Shown here piece after piece: positions 45,596-53,353 of a stretch of DNA of 64,000 nt. Each line of letters begins with the position of its first letter. Positions within the stretch are counted from its first letter, which is position 1. This stretch comes from Moorella thermoacetica. GTDB lineage: Bacteria; Bacillota; DSM-521; Neomoorellales; Neomoorellaceae. The stretch covers positions 894,001 to 958,000 of the forward strand of contig NZ_CP012369.1 in NCBI RefSeq assembly GCF_001267405.1, written 5' to 3'. The notes below the pieces were generated by a model. It was given only the letters and a program-made list of their open reading frames with translations, did not search any database and was not told the DNA's origin. The position numbers and the translations under genes are program-made.

Positions 45596-46282
45596 TTACT
45601 GGGGCGGGATTTGCGGCTCGGCAAAGGACGGTGGTTGCGGGTTGTGCAGGGAGGAACCCACATAGTTGCCGGGTGTGGACAGGTTGAAAACGAGCCGGGC
45701 GTCCTTGTCCACACCCCAATCCTGGGTGGAGCCGGTGCCCCTGACCTTCTGGAAGCATTCCCGGAACATGGTGTTATGCGCCTCTTCCCTGTTCAACAGG
45801 AAGTCGATCATCTGCCGCACATACCGATCCGCGATTTGCCGGTGCAGATATTCATAAACAACCTTGGCACGTTGTTCGGCGGCGATGTTGGAAAGCAGGT
45901 CCGCTGGCAGGTCACCGGTGGCTTCAATGTAGGACGCGGTCCACACCTGGCCGGAGGCGTTGCTGTAAAAGGGATTGAGCCCGGTCGTTACATGCGCCTG
46001 AACATTGCCGATGGTGGCGTTCATGGCCTGGGGTTCATGGCCGTTCAAGAGGTTGACCGCTGTACATACCATTTCCAGGTGACTGAGTTCCTCCGCGGCG
46101 ATGTCAAGGAAAATATCCTTGATGGCCGGGTCTTGAATGCGAAAACTTTGGGCCAGGTATTGCAACCCGGCTTTCAACTCACCGTGTGGCCCCCCGATTT
46201 GTTCCTGCAAAAGCGCCGCGTAGTTTGGGTTCGGGCGTTCCACACGCACCATTTCTAGCAGCTTCTTATCGTGCTTGAACAT
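45596..46282 (-). CDS. Manganese catalase / spore-coat CotJC-like protein
   Basis: A 228-residue ferritin-like protein of the Mn-catalase family. Metal-binding Glu and His residues are seen in LQEQIGGPHGELKAGLQYLAQSF, DIAAEELSHLEMVCTAVNLL, the middle AAEQRAKVVYEYLHRQ and the late LLNREEAHNTMF. The family breaks down hydrogen peroxide; small Firmicute members are also spore-coat proteins (CotJC). With gerA genes near, a spore role is possible. It is a single gene with GGAGGAAT upstream. Confidence 0.88.
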   Translation of the reverse strand: MFKHDKKLLEMVRVERPNPNYAALLQEQIGGPHGELKAGLQYLAQSFRIQDPAIKDIFLDIAAEELSHLEMVCTAVNLLNGHEPQAMNATIGNVQAHVTTGLNPFYSNASGQVWTASYIEATGDLPADLLSNIAAEQRAKVVYEYLHRQIADRYVRQMIDFLLNREEAHNTMFRECFQKVRGTGSTQDWGVDKDARLVFNLSTPGNYVGSSLHNPQPPSFAEPQIPPQ

Positions 46283-46364
46283 GTTATTCCTCCTTTCTTA
46301 GTCTATTATCCCTTTCTGGGCTTTATGGTATGTACGCTGGTGAAGCATATTCGATTTAATTAAA

Positions 46365-46465
46365 ATTCAATCAGAAGCTGTTTTTAACATAGACGAGTTT
46401 TTAAAGAATTCCGGACAGGACGTCGTTCTCGTGGGCCTTGAGGGGCACGGGTTAGGGCGTCCGCA
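46365..46465 (+). pseudogene. Fused remnants of the surA-like gene and the comM 5' end
   Basis: Positions 46365-46425 resemble the surA-like coding sequence at about 49155-49215 (shared words TAGACGAGTTT and AATCCGGAC with small changes). The sequence then passes directly into one like the comM start (GTCGTTCTCGTGGGCC, then GAGGGGCA and CGGGTTAG, compare 50980-51020). Both are broken. This appears to be a further decayed copy of the block seen intact at 48318-52486. Confidence 0.6.
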
Positions 46466-46788
46466 ATGGGATAAAGCCGTGTACATCCCCAGAAGTTCCC
46501 TGGCCGCCATCTCCCCAGTACCCCCCTGGGTCCCTTCGGGCTTAGGGGGCCGCTACAAATTCCAGTTCCAGCTCGAATTCTCCTCTGGGCACCCCGTCGG
46601 ATCGGCCTCTGACCAGGCCACTTGCACTCTTTCAAAGTGCTTCACAGACCCGCATATACCAAAAAGGAGTAGCCATAGTGAAGGGGATTGATAACAGGAG
46701 AAGAAAAGTAAAAATCAGGGAGAGAGGTCGGGCAATATTGATTAAATGGTAATGCTGGGGTAAAATGGGGGCAGGGAAGGTGGTAAAA
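46466..46788. other. Gene-free gap
   Basis: No credible gene is seen. Short stem-loops occur (for example GCACTT/AAGTGC near 46622-46642). An AAGGTGG ribosome site for the antitoxin gene ends the gap. Confidence 0.5.
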
Positions 46789-46998
46789 ATGGCAACACCA
46801 GCTGAAGAAATAAAGTCTTTGCTTGACAGGCTTAGTTATAAACAGTTAGAAGCTTTAAGAATTATTGTTGAGTCAATGATATGGCCCCAGGAGCAACTAA
46901 CACCAGAAGAAGCAGAAATAGTTGATGAGGGCTTTGCTGAAATCGAACGCGGCGAAGGTATGTCCTGGGAAGAGGTTAAAAATGAACTCGGATTATAA
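46789..46998 (+). CDS. Antitoxin-like small protein of a RelBE-type module
   Basis: A 69-residue, acidic helical protein. The second half, PEEAEIVDEGFAEIERGEGMSWEEVKNELGL, resembles the C-terminal toxin-binding part of RelB/DUF2281-like antitoxins; the first half has no clear DNA-binding motif. ATG 46789 follows AAGGTGG. It overlaps the toxin gene by 17 bases, the usual tight coupling. Confidence 0.75.
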   Translation: MATPAEEIKSLLDRLSYKQLEALRIIVESMIWPQEQLTPEEAEIVDEGFAEIERGEGMSWEEVKNELGL

Positions 46999-47245
46999 GG
47001 TGGTTTTATCGTCTCAAGCCAGAAAGACACTGGCTAAAGTGGATGGCAATACAAGGGAACGTCTGGCGGGGGCGATTGAAGGACTTAGGAAATACCCGCC
47101 TGAAGGTGATATCCGGGCACTAGTGGGCAGGCCCGGGCAATTAAGGTGCCGCGTGGGACAATGGCGGATTATCTTCCGGCAGAATAGAGAACGGTGTATA
47201 ACCGAAATAGGCGCTATTTTGCCGAGAGGTGAGGCGTATAAGTAA
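46982..47245 (+). CDS. RelE/ParE-family toxin
   Basis: An 87-residue basic protein. YKVVLSSQARKTLAKVDGNTRERLAGAIEGL and LRCRVGQWRIIFRQNRERCITEIGAILPRGEAYK match RelE-type ribosome-dependent mRNA interferases: the R-x-G-x-W-R-I core and the final Arg/Tyr are in place. ATG 46982 is preceded by GAAGAGG. A terminator follows at 47271. Confidence 0.85.
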   Translation: MNSDYKVVLSSQARKTLAKVDGNTRERLAGAIEGLRKYPPEGDIRALVGRPGQLRCRVGQWRIIFRQNRERCITEIGAILPRGEAYK

Positions 47246-47270
47246 TCTGGGCAGACATAGCCAATAAATT

Positions 47271-47300
47271 AATCCCGGTTTAGGCGGGATTTTTTATTTT
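47271..47300 (+). terminator. Terminator of the RelBE-like module
   Basis: AATCCCG pairs with CGGGATT over a 7-base loop and is followed by TTTTTATTTT. Confidence 0.85.
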
Positions 47301-47998
47301 CGTGGCGTGACCATCGAAAGGCGTTACGCGCCTACTATATTAACGAAAATAGTAGATTCCTGGCAAGTTGAAATCATATAACGGTGGAGGTGCCGGCCAG
47401 GAAATCCTGGGGATGTATCTCCTGGCCGTTACTCCGGCGGCGCCCGGTGGAGGAGCCTAGTCTGGCAGCTATTGGGATGCCTGAGGTTGCCGTTATGATT
47501 AACGGGGGAGCCTGAGGTGCCCCTGGTGTAGGTTATCCCGAACATCGGGGGCTGCTATAAATTATAACTGCCCGTGACCAGGAACCTTTTAGCATATAGA
47601 AGCGTCATACTAAATAAAGACCTCTAAAACCAATTAGACCGCATTATTAATAGTTTTGGGGATAGTGGAATAATTGACTACTCTCGTGATCAAGAGGTTT
47701 AATCAAGCCCGCTCGTAGACAGAGGTTGACCAATACCTGGCAGCGATGACCCCGGGTTTAACGAGGGCCCAGGAGTTGGGGGTGGTCACACCCCTTAACA
47801 TAGAAATACCAGTACCCGAAGCCAATACCGCCGTCACCTGGAAAAGATCTGGTACAATAGCATTACCAACGTAACGCAGCGGCAGCGAGGGGTAGGTTAA
47901 CCTCCGGGGTTCAGCTTATCCAGTGGCAGCCGGGCGTGGAAAGGGTGCCACTGGAGGCCTTTAAGAGAAAAGGAATAATAAGCAGGGGGTGGAGAATA
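47301..47998. other. About 700 bases without a clear gene, with stem-loops
   Basis: Two strong inverted repeats are seen: GGCCAGGA/TCCTGGCC (47395-47427) and CCAGTGGCA/TGCCACTGG (47920-47954). An open but start-poor frame runs from 47719 to 47874 (51 codons, VDQYLAAMTPGLTRAQELG and onward), perhaps a gene fragment. The rest gives no protein signal. Confidence 0.5.
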
Positions 47999-48232
47999 AT
48001 GCTTACGCTTATTTTTGGCATTCTTAGCATTTTGCTTGGTATATTACAACTAATTAGGCCAGCAAGGGTCTACACTGATAACCCGGAAGTTCAAGTACAT
48101 TTTCGACCAAGACGTTTCAGTTTTATTAACATTTTACTTAGCTTGACATTAATTGGCTTTGGGATAGTCCTTCTATATTCATTTTATCTTACAGGCACCA
48201 AACCCCACGGGCTCCCAGGAAAATTTGGATAA
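47999..48232 (+). CDS. Small membrane protein, function unknown
   Basis: A 77-residue protein with two hydrophobic segments (residues 1-17 LTLIFGILSILLGILQL, and about 44-63) separated by a basic loop RFRPRRF-like region. I do not recognise a family. ATG 47999 follows GGGGGTGGAG; the frame back to 47936 crosses the inverted repeat and is less likely. It precedes the YdcF/SurA-like gene by 85 bases. Confidence 0.6.
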   Translation: MLTLIFGILSILLGILQLIRPARVYTDNPEVQVHFRPRRFSFINILLSLTLIGFGIVLLYSFYLTGTKPHGLPGKFG

Positions 48233-48317
48233 AGCTTCCTCACGAAATGCCCGAAATAGGAATAGTTGCAATTAGATTGCCTTAAAGAACTGGGAAAAGG
48301 GAATAAGTAAAGCATTT

Positions 48318-49733
48318 TTGAAGGTGGGAAGAAACTCAAGAATTGTTATGAAAAAAAACATATCCATAGCAATAATTTTTGCCGCCTTAATTACCTTGAT
48401 ATTAGGTAGTACGTACTGGTATATCGAATGGTTTGGGTGGAACACGGCTCCCAAGCGAGCTGATGTGATTATAGTGTTAGGTGCTGCTGTTTGGGCGAAT
48501 GGTCCAAGCCCGGCTTTAATGGAACGTATTACACTGGCCGAAACTCTTTATCAACAGGTATATGCAGCGACGCTAATTACGACAGGTGGCATTGGGAGAT
48601 CTAATCCTACCCCGGAAGGAAGCGCCGCCCGGCAGGTTCTTATTTCCCATGGTATACCTGCCAATGTAATTTATGAGGAAGTCACTTCGAGCAACACCAG
48701 GGAAAACCTGGTTGGGGCCCTCAACATTATGCGCAAACACGGTTGGAAAAGTGCCGTTATCGTCACCCATGATTTTCACCTTTTACGGGCCATGACCGAA
48801 GCTCGCCGGCTAGGCATAGAGGTTTCCGGCGCCGGTGTCCATGAAACAGCCATGTTTAGGCCGCCGCTGGTACTACGAGAGGTAATCGCTAACCTGGTTA
48901 AAGCGATCGGGTATAACTTGCAAATGTACCGCATGGAAGAAGGGGATAATGTGCTCGCCGGCAACAATCGGATCCTGTTGAAAGCATTAATCGTTATGAC
49001 CTTACTATCAATCCTCGCCTTTACAGCCTGCGCCCGATCTTCTCAATCGCCAAAAGAAATCGAGGAGGCAGTAGCCCTTGTAAATGGTCAACCAATAAAT
49101 AAGGAAGCTCTGGAAAAAGAAATGCTTAGAATGCAATTAATGGCTGAAATGAGGGTTCAATCAGGAACTGTTTCTATAGACGAGTTTCTTAAGCAATCCG
49201 GACGGGACTGGTCCAAGATGTCGCCAGAAGAAAAGCGTTACTACCTGCGGGCAAAACGTCAAAGCGAAATGACAGGGGAGAAGAATGAGGCTTTTAACCG
49301 GCTGGTGCGGGAAGAGGTTCTGTACCAGGAAGCGGTTAAAGAGGGATATGAAGTTTCTATAGACGAGGCCCGGCGGCGTTACCAGGAAATAGAGACCCTT
49401 TCCCAGGAATCCCTAAAAGAGGCGCTTAAAGACGCAAAGGCCAAGGAAGAGATAGAAAGGCTGCAAGAGGTTGAAAAGAAGTTCATGGAATTGATGGGCT
49501 TTACCAGTCCGGAAGCGCTAACAGAATACCGGGTGCAAAGGCTCATGCGAACCATGCCCATTAGCCGTTTACGGGAAAAGTTTAAAGCGGATTGGGGCAA
49601 TAAACACCCGGAAATCCGCGGGGACGAGTTCCGGTACATGGTTGAAAATCGCTGGGAAGATTATACTAACGAACTTTTGCGCCAGGCTAATATTCGTATC
49701 AAAGACAAAGACCTCGAGGTTATTTATGAGTAG
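48318..49733 (+). CDS. YdcF/DUF218 domain joined in frame to a SurA-like lipoprotein domain
   Basis: One frame of up to 471 residues. Residues ~10-30 form a membrane helix; ~45-200 are a DUF218 (YdcF/SanA) domain: ADVIIVLGAAVWANGPSPALMERI, LITTGGIG, SNTRENLVGAL, VIVTHDFHLLRAM. A second hydrophobic stretch ending in a lipobox-like AFTAC (about residue 235) follows. The remainder is SurA_N/PrsA-like (VALVNGQPINKEALEKEM, then long helices) without a PPIase domain. GTG 48951, with AAGAAGGGG upstream, could start the second part separately, so this may be two genes read as one. ATG 48348 is an alternative first start. Confidence 0.72.
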   Translation: MKVGRNSRIVMKKNISIAIIFAALITLILGSTYWYIEWFGWNTAPKRADVIIVLGAAVWANGPSPALMERITLAETLYQQVYAATLITTGGIGRSNPTPEGSAARQVLISHGIPANVIYEEVTSSNTRENLVGALNIMRKHGWKSAVIVTHDFHLLRAMTEARRLGIEVSGAGVHETAMFRPPLVLREVIANLVKAIGYNLQMYRMEEGDNVLAGNNRILLKALIVMTLLSILAFTACARSSQSPKEIEEAVALVNGQPINKEALEKEMLRMQLMAEMRVQSGTVSIDEFLKQSGRDWSKMSPEEKRYYLRAKRQSEMTGEKNEAFNRLVREEVLYQEAVKEGYEVSIDEARRRYQEIETLSQESLKEALKDAKAKEEIERLQEVEKKFMELMGFTSPEALTEYRVQRLMRTMPISRLREKFKADWGNKHPEIRGDEFRYMVENRWEDYTNELLRQANIRIKDKDLEVIYE

Positions 49734-49900
49734 TCTATTTTACCATCTCAGCATGAACTCTTATGTCTTTCGGCGAATAGCAAAATTAACTATGTTAGCC
49801 ATTGTCAATTCCGTCGTCCTCGTGGGCCTGGCGGGCAGAGCGTACGGGTAGAGGTCGATATTAGCAACGGCCTGCCGGTTTGTGAAAGTGTTGGTCAAAT
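49734..49900 (+). pseudogene. Remnant of the comM 5' region
   Basis: From 49787 the sequence repeats the start of comM (MLAIVNSVVLVGLAG), then loses one G near 49832 and stops at 49851; similarity to comM continues to about 49895 in the shifted frame. The 60 bases before it also match the region in front of the intact comM (about 50871-50930). It is a partial duplicate. Confidence 0.85.
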
Positions 49901-50031
49901 TGTACAGATAAAAAGTCTAAAAAATAGGTAGGAGACGTGACGCTAGTATTTGCGTCCCCCTTATTTCTTACTTGTATCCATAGCATTAAAAGTATATACT
50001 ATGTATAAACAAAGAAGGAGTGAAAATCGTT

Positions 50032-50265
50032 ATGCAACCTCATGTGCAAAAGTGGGGCAATAGTTTAGGGATACGTATCCCTTTGTCGCTAGCCCAAAAA
50101 ATCGGCCTTAGAGAAGGCACACCGGTTGATTTACAGGTAGATGAGGATGCGATAATTATCCGCCGCAAACAATACAGCCTGGAACAAATGTTAGCCCGGG
50201 TTAAACCTGAAAATATTCATAGTGAAATAGATACTGGGCCTCAGGTTGGGCGGGAAATATGGTAA
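50032..50265 (+). CDS. MazE-type antitoxin (AbrB fold)
   Basis: A 77-residue protein with the MazE start VQKWGNSLGIRIPLSLAQKIGLREGTPVDLQVDEDAIIIRRK, a swapped-hairpin DNA-binding domain, and a flexible tail that would bind the toxin. ATG 50032 is behind AAGGAG with an 11-base gap; GTG 50020 is a possible start but directly abuts the ribosome site. It overlaps mazF. Confidence 0.9.
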   Translation: MQPHVQKWGNSLGIRIPLSLAQKIGLREGTPVDLQVDEDAIIIRRKQYSLEQMLARVKPENIHSEIDTGPQVGREIW

Positions 50266-50606
50266 ACGAGATGGAAACCTATATTCCCGAACGTGGTGAT
50301 ATAGTCTGGCTCCAGTTTGATCCTCGGGCAGGACATGAGCAAGCTGGCAGGCGGCCGGCGCTGGTAATTTCACCGCAACTTTATAACGGCAAAGTGGGAC
50401 TGGCCCTTTTTTGCCCAGTTACTACAAAGGCGAAGGGTTATCCCTTTGAAGTAGAGATACCGGCTGGTTTAAAGATTACCGGAGTGATCCTGGCAGACCA
50501 GGTAAAAAGCCTTGACTGGCGGGCAAGGGAGGCGCAATTTGCCTGTAAAGTCCCGGCAGGGGTGGTAGCAGAAGTCCAGGCTAAAGTTCAGGTGTTGATT
50601 TCCTGA
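50259..50606 (+). CDS. MazF-type endoribonuclease toxin
   Basis: A 115-residue MazF/PemK protein. RGDIVWLQFDPRAGHEQAGRRPALVISP and the central FCPVTTKAKGYPFEV, ILADQVKSLDWRAR motifs are all present; the latter holds the catalytic Arg and Thr region. It cleaves mRNA at short sequence sites. ATG 50259 lies inside the antitoxin end. Confidence 0.93.
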   Translation: MVNEMETYIPERGDIVWLQFDPRAGHEQAGRRPALVISPQLYNGKVGLALFCPVTTKAKGYPFEVEIPAGLKITGVILADQVKSLDWRAREAQFACKVPAGVVAEVQAKVQVLIS

Positions 50607-50639
50607 GTTACAAAAGAATGTGAGCGGGAGATACTCTAG

Positions 50640-50690
50640 ACTTCCATGAAAAAAACATATCCGTAGCAATAATTTTTGCCGCCTTAGTTA
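50640..50690 (+). pseudogene. Remnant of the ydcF-like 5' end
   Basis: The 46 bases from ATG 50646 repeat those from ATG 48348 nearly base for base (a one-base length change in the A run and an A-to-G change). The copy then ends. It shows that a second copy of the ydcF-like gene once lay here in front of comM. Confidence 0.85.
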
Positions 50691-50956
50691 GTTCCCCCTG
50701 AAAAAGTCCATTTTTTGCATCACATAGGGGAAAATGTTATTTCCGGACTGTAGATCGAGTAGAATTCTAACTGTTTCATCCATTATGTTATACCATTGTT
50801 GCCAATCAGTGTAAATTATAGGCCAAGATTCCATAACCAACCCAGGTAGTGGTACCGCCCAGTATTAATGATTAGTCTTTTTCACCACCTTAGCAGGAAC
50901 TCCCGTTCTGGTGGCGAATAGCAAATATTGGACATAAAACCACCTGGGGGTTCAAA
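50691..50956. other. Gene-free gap before comM
   Basis: No gene is seen. The last part (from about 50871) matches the stretch before the comM remnant at 49726-49786 and includes decayed coding sequence of the surA-like gene end. Confidence 0.55.
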
Positions 50957-52486
50957 ATGCTGGCCATTGTTAACTCAGTCGTCCTGGTAGGCCTGGAGGG
51001 GCAGAGCGTACGGGTAGAGGTGGACATCAGTAATGGTTTGCCCCTTTGTGATATAGTGGGGCTGCCGGATCCCTCGGTGAGGGAGGCCCGGGAACGGGTG
51101 CGAGCAGCTATTAAAAATTCGGGTTTTGACTTTCCGCTCCGCCGGATTATTGTTAATCTAGCCCCTGGTGACATCAAAAAAGAAGGTCCAATCTATGATT
51201 TGCCGATTGCCCTTGGTATCCTGATGGCTGCAGAAGCTATCGGTAGCGGACCAGAATTGGCCATTTATGCTGTAGGCGAGCTTTCCCTGGAGGGGAGCTT
51301 GCGGCCCATTCCCGGGGTTTTGCCTATGGCATTGGCCCTCCAGGAGATCCAGCCCGGGGCTATTTTTATCGTCCCGGCCGCCAATGCCAATGAAGCCGCC
51401 CTGGCTACCCGCTTAAGGGTGCTGGCAGCCGAAAGCCTGGCCCAGGTGGTGGCTTACTGGCGGGGAGAGGGTGAATTACAGGAAATAAAGGCTGCAGGAG
51501 ATAGTCCGCCGCCGGCCTGCAGAGGGGTGGACCTGGCCGACATCAAAGGTCAGGTGGCCGCCAAACGCGGTCTGGAAATAGCCGCTGCCGGTGGCCATAA
51601 TATCCTCCTTATCGGCAGTCCCGGGGCCGGGAAAACCATGCTCGCCAGGAGTCTGCCTACCATTTTGCCCCCCTTAACCTATGAAGAAGCTCTGACGGTG
51701 ACCAAGATTTACAGTGCCGCTGGTTTACTGGCCCCGGGCCAGGGGCTGGTAACGGAACGCCCCTTCCGTACTCCCCATCATACTGCCTCAACAGCCAGCA
51801 TCATTGGTGGCGGGCGGTTCCCCAAACCCGGCGAGGTAAGCCTGGCCACCCACGGCGTCCTTTTCCTGGACGAAATGGCCGAATATCGCCGTGATGTCCT
51901 GGAGGCCCTGCGCCAACCCCTGGAGGACCGGGTGGTCACTGTTTCCAGGGTAGCCGCGGCTATTACTTATCCTGCTGATTTTCTTTTAGTTGGCAGTATG
52001 AATCCCTGTCCATGCGGGTATTATGGTGACCAGGTAAAGGAATGCCTTTGTACCCCCCATCAAGTAGCGCAATACCGGAAGAGGTTATCCGGACCTCTAC
52101 TGGATCGCATTGACCTGCACCTGGAGGTGCCCCGTTTGACCTACAGGGAGGTTGAAGCCGTGATCCCGGCAGAAAATTCAGTTACCGTGAGAAAAAGAGT
52201 ACAAATTGCCCGCCAGCGCCAGTTGGAAAGGTTAAAGGGTACCGGGGTTACCTGTAATGCCGCCATGACTCCCCAGCAGGTGCATCGCTTTTGCCGACTG
52301 GCACCCCAGGCCCGGAGCATATTACGGGATGCCTTCAATAAATTAGGCCTCTCTATGCGTGCCCATGATCGTTTGCTCAAAGTGGCACGCACTATAGCCG
52401 ACTTGGCCGGGGAGGAAACAATCACCGCAGCCCACCTGGCTGAAGCCATCCAGTACCGCAGCCTGGACTGGGGTGAGAGGGCGTAA
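50957..52486 (+). CDS. comM: ComM-like Mg-chelatase-type AAA+ ATPase (YifB)
   Basis: A 509-residue protein with the three expected parts. The N-terminal fold reads MLAIVNSVVLVGLEGQSVRVEVDISNGLP... and NLAPGDIKKEGPIYDLPIALGIL. The AAA+ core has Walker A GSPGAGKTML, Walker B GVLFLDEMAEY and sensor NPCPCGYYGD. The C-terminal Mg_chelatase_C part includes ARTIADLAGEETITAAHLAEAIQYR. ComM is a hexameric helicase that aids branch migration in natural transformation. dprA lies 2 kb downstream. This copy is intact; two partial copies lie upstream. Confidence 0.93.
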   Translation: MLAIVNSVVLVGLEGQSVRVEVDISNGLPLCDIVGLPDPSVREARERVRAAIKNSGFDFPLRRIIVNLAPGDIKKEGPIYDLPIALGILMAAEAIGSGPELAIYAVGELSLEGSLRPIPGVLPMALALQEIQPGAIFIVPAANANEAALATRLRVLAAESLAQVVAYWRGEGELQEIKAAGDSPPPACRGVDLADIKGQVAAKRGLEIAAAGGHNILLIGSPGAGKTMLARSLPTILPPLTYEEALTVTKIYSAAGLLAPGQGLVTERPFRTPHHTASTASIIGGGRFPKPGEVSLATHGVLFLDEMAEYRRDVLEALRQPLEDRVVTVSRVAAAITYPADFLLVGSMNPCPCGYYGDQVKECLCTPHQVAQYRKRLSGPLLDRIDLHLEVPRLTYREVEAVIPAENSVTVRKRVQIARQRQLERLKGTGVTCNAAMTPQQVHRFCRLAPQARSILRDAFNKLGLSMRAHDRLLKVARTIADLAGEETITAAHLAEAIQYRSLDWGERA

Positions 52487-52639
52487 AACTTAAATTTCAT
52501 TCCTTGCTCAGGAGCCTTGAAATATAAGGTTGGAAGTTTTACTATAATGTTTTGCCGGCATAACAAATTCAATTTTTATTCGGTTTTAGGGTAGGATGCG
52601 GAAGATAGGGTAAAAAATATGCAGAGGAGGTTTTTCATC

Positions 52640-53164
52640 ATGCCGGAATTTAAAGCAATGGAACTGGTTGCCGAGTTGATGGCTATTGCTGCCCGGACGG
52701 CCCCCAAAGCCGGGGGTAAAGATTTTATTGAACTAAAGATCCTTCAGGGGGATTCCCTGGAGCAACTGGCTATAGCGATGACCCGTTATGGCCAGGAGAA
52801 GGGCAAGAAAAACTTTGACCGCGATGGCGAGAACGTCCGTCGTTCTGATGCCGTCCTCCTGGTGGGGCTAAAGAAAGCAGCCAAGGCTGGCCTGGATTGC
52901 GGCGCCTGCGGTGCTGCCCGTTGTGCCGACCTGGAAGGACCCCATGAAGGCCCGGAGTTTGCCGGCCCTATCTGCGCCTGGCGTCTCATAGACCTGGGTA
53001 TTGCCCTGGGATCGGCCGCCAAGACGGCCGGTATCCTCAATGTCGACAACCGCGTTATGTACCGTATCGGCGTTGTTGCCCGGAAAACAGGCCTTATGGA
53101 TGCCGAAGTCATTGCCGGCATCCCCATCTCCGCCACAGGGAAGAATATTTATTTTGATCGGTAA
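52640..53164 (+). CDS. DUF2148 ferredoxin-domain protein
   Basis: A 174-residue protein. The Cys pattern in GLDCGACGAARCADLEG and PICAWRLIDLGIALGSAAKTAGILNVDNRVMYRIG is typical of DUF2148, a family common in anaerobes and thought to bind an iron-sulfur cluster. The function is unknown. ATG 52640 follows AGGAGG; ATG 52619 is less likely. Confidence 0.88.
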   Translation: MPEFKAMELVAELMAIAARTAPKAGGKDFIELKILQGDSLEQLAIAMTRYGQEKGKKNFDRDGENVRRSDAVLLVGLKKAAKAGLDCGACGAARCADLEGPHEGPEFAGPICAWRLIDLGIALGSAAKTAGILNVDNRVMYRIGVVARKTGLMDAEVIAGIPISATGKNIYFDR

Positions 53165-53203
53165 ATAAGCACCTCATACAGTTTATTTACCAAATGATTG
53201 AGC

Positions 53204-53226
53204 GCCCAGGGGCATCCCCTGGGCAT
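53204..53226 (+). terminator. Strong stem-loop after the DUF2148 gene
   Basis: GCCCAGGGG pairs perfectly with CCCCTGGGC over a 3-base loop. A T run is lacking (ATATATG), so it may stabilise the mRNA end rather than terminate. Confidence 0.5.
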
Positions 53227-53245
53227 ATATGCAGGTTGGACCTTC

Positions 53246-53290
53246 GCCCCTCATGGGGGCTGCCGCCCCCGTCAGCGAACTATAAAAAGC
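53246..53290 (+). repeat. Dispersed hairpin repeat, copy A
   Basis: GCCCCTCATG, then the stem GGGGGC-TGCC-GCCCCC (53255-53270), then GTCAGCGAAC and an A-rich end. It lies in the leader of the alcohol dehydrogenase gene and matches copy B closely (same stem, different loop). Confidence 0.65.
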
Positions 53291-53353
53291 TCGGTTGATG
53301 TAAGGGGCTGGTGGGTAAGGTTACAAACCTATTTTTGGAGGAGACAGATAGTC

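Noticed and set aside
47246-47998. tRNA or known riboswitch in the gene-free stretch
   Set aside because: No T-loop sequence or cloverleaf was found, and the stem-loops do not match riboswitch cores that I know.
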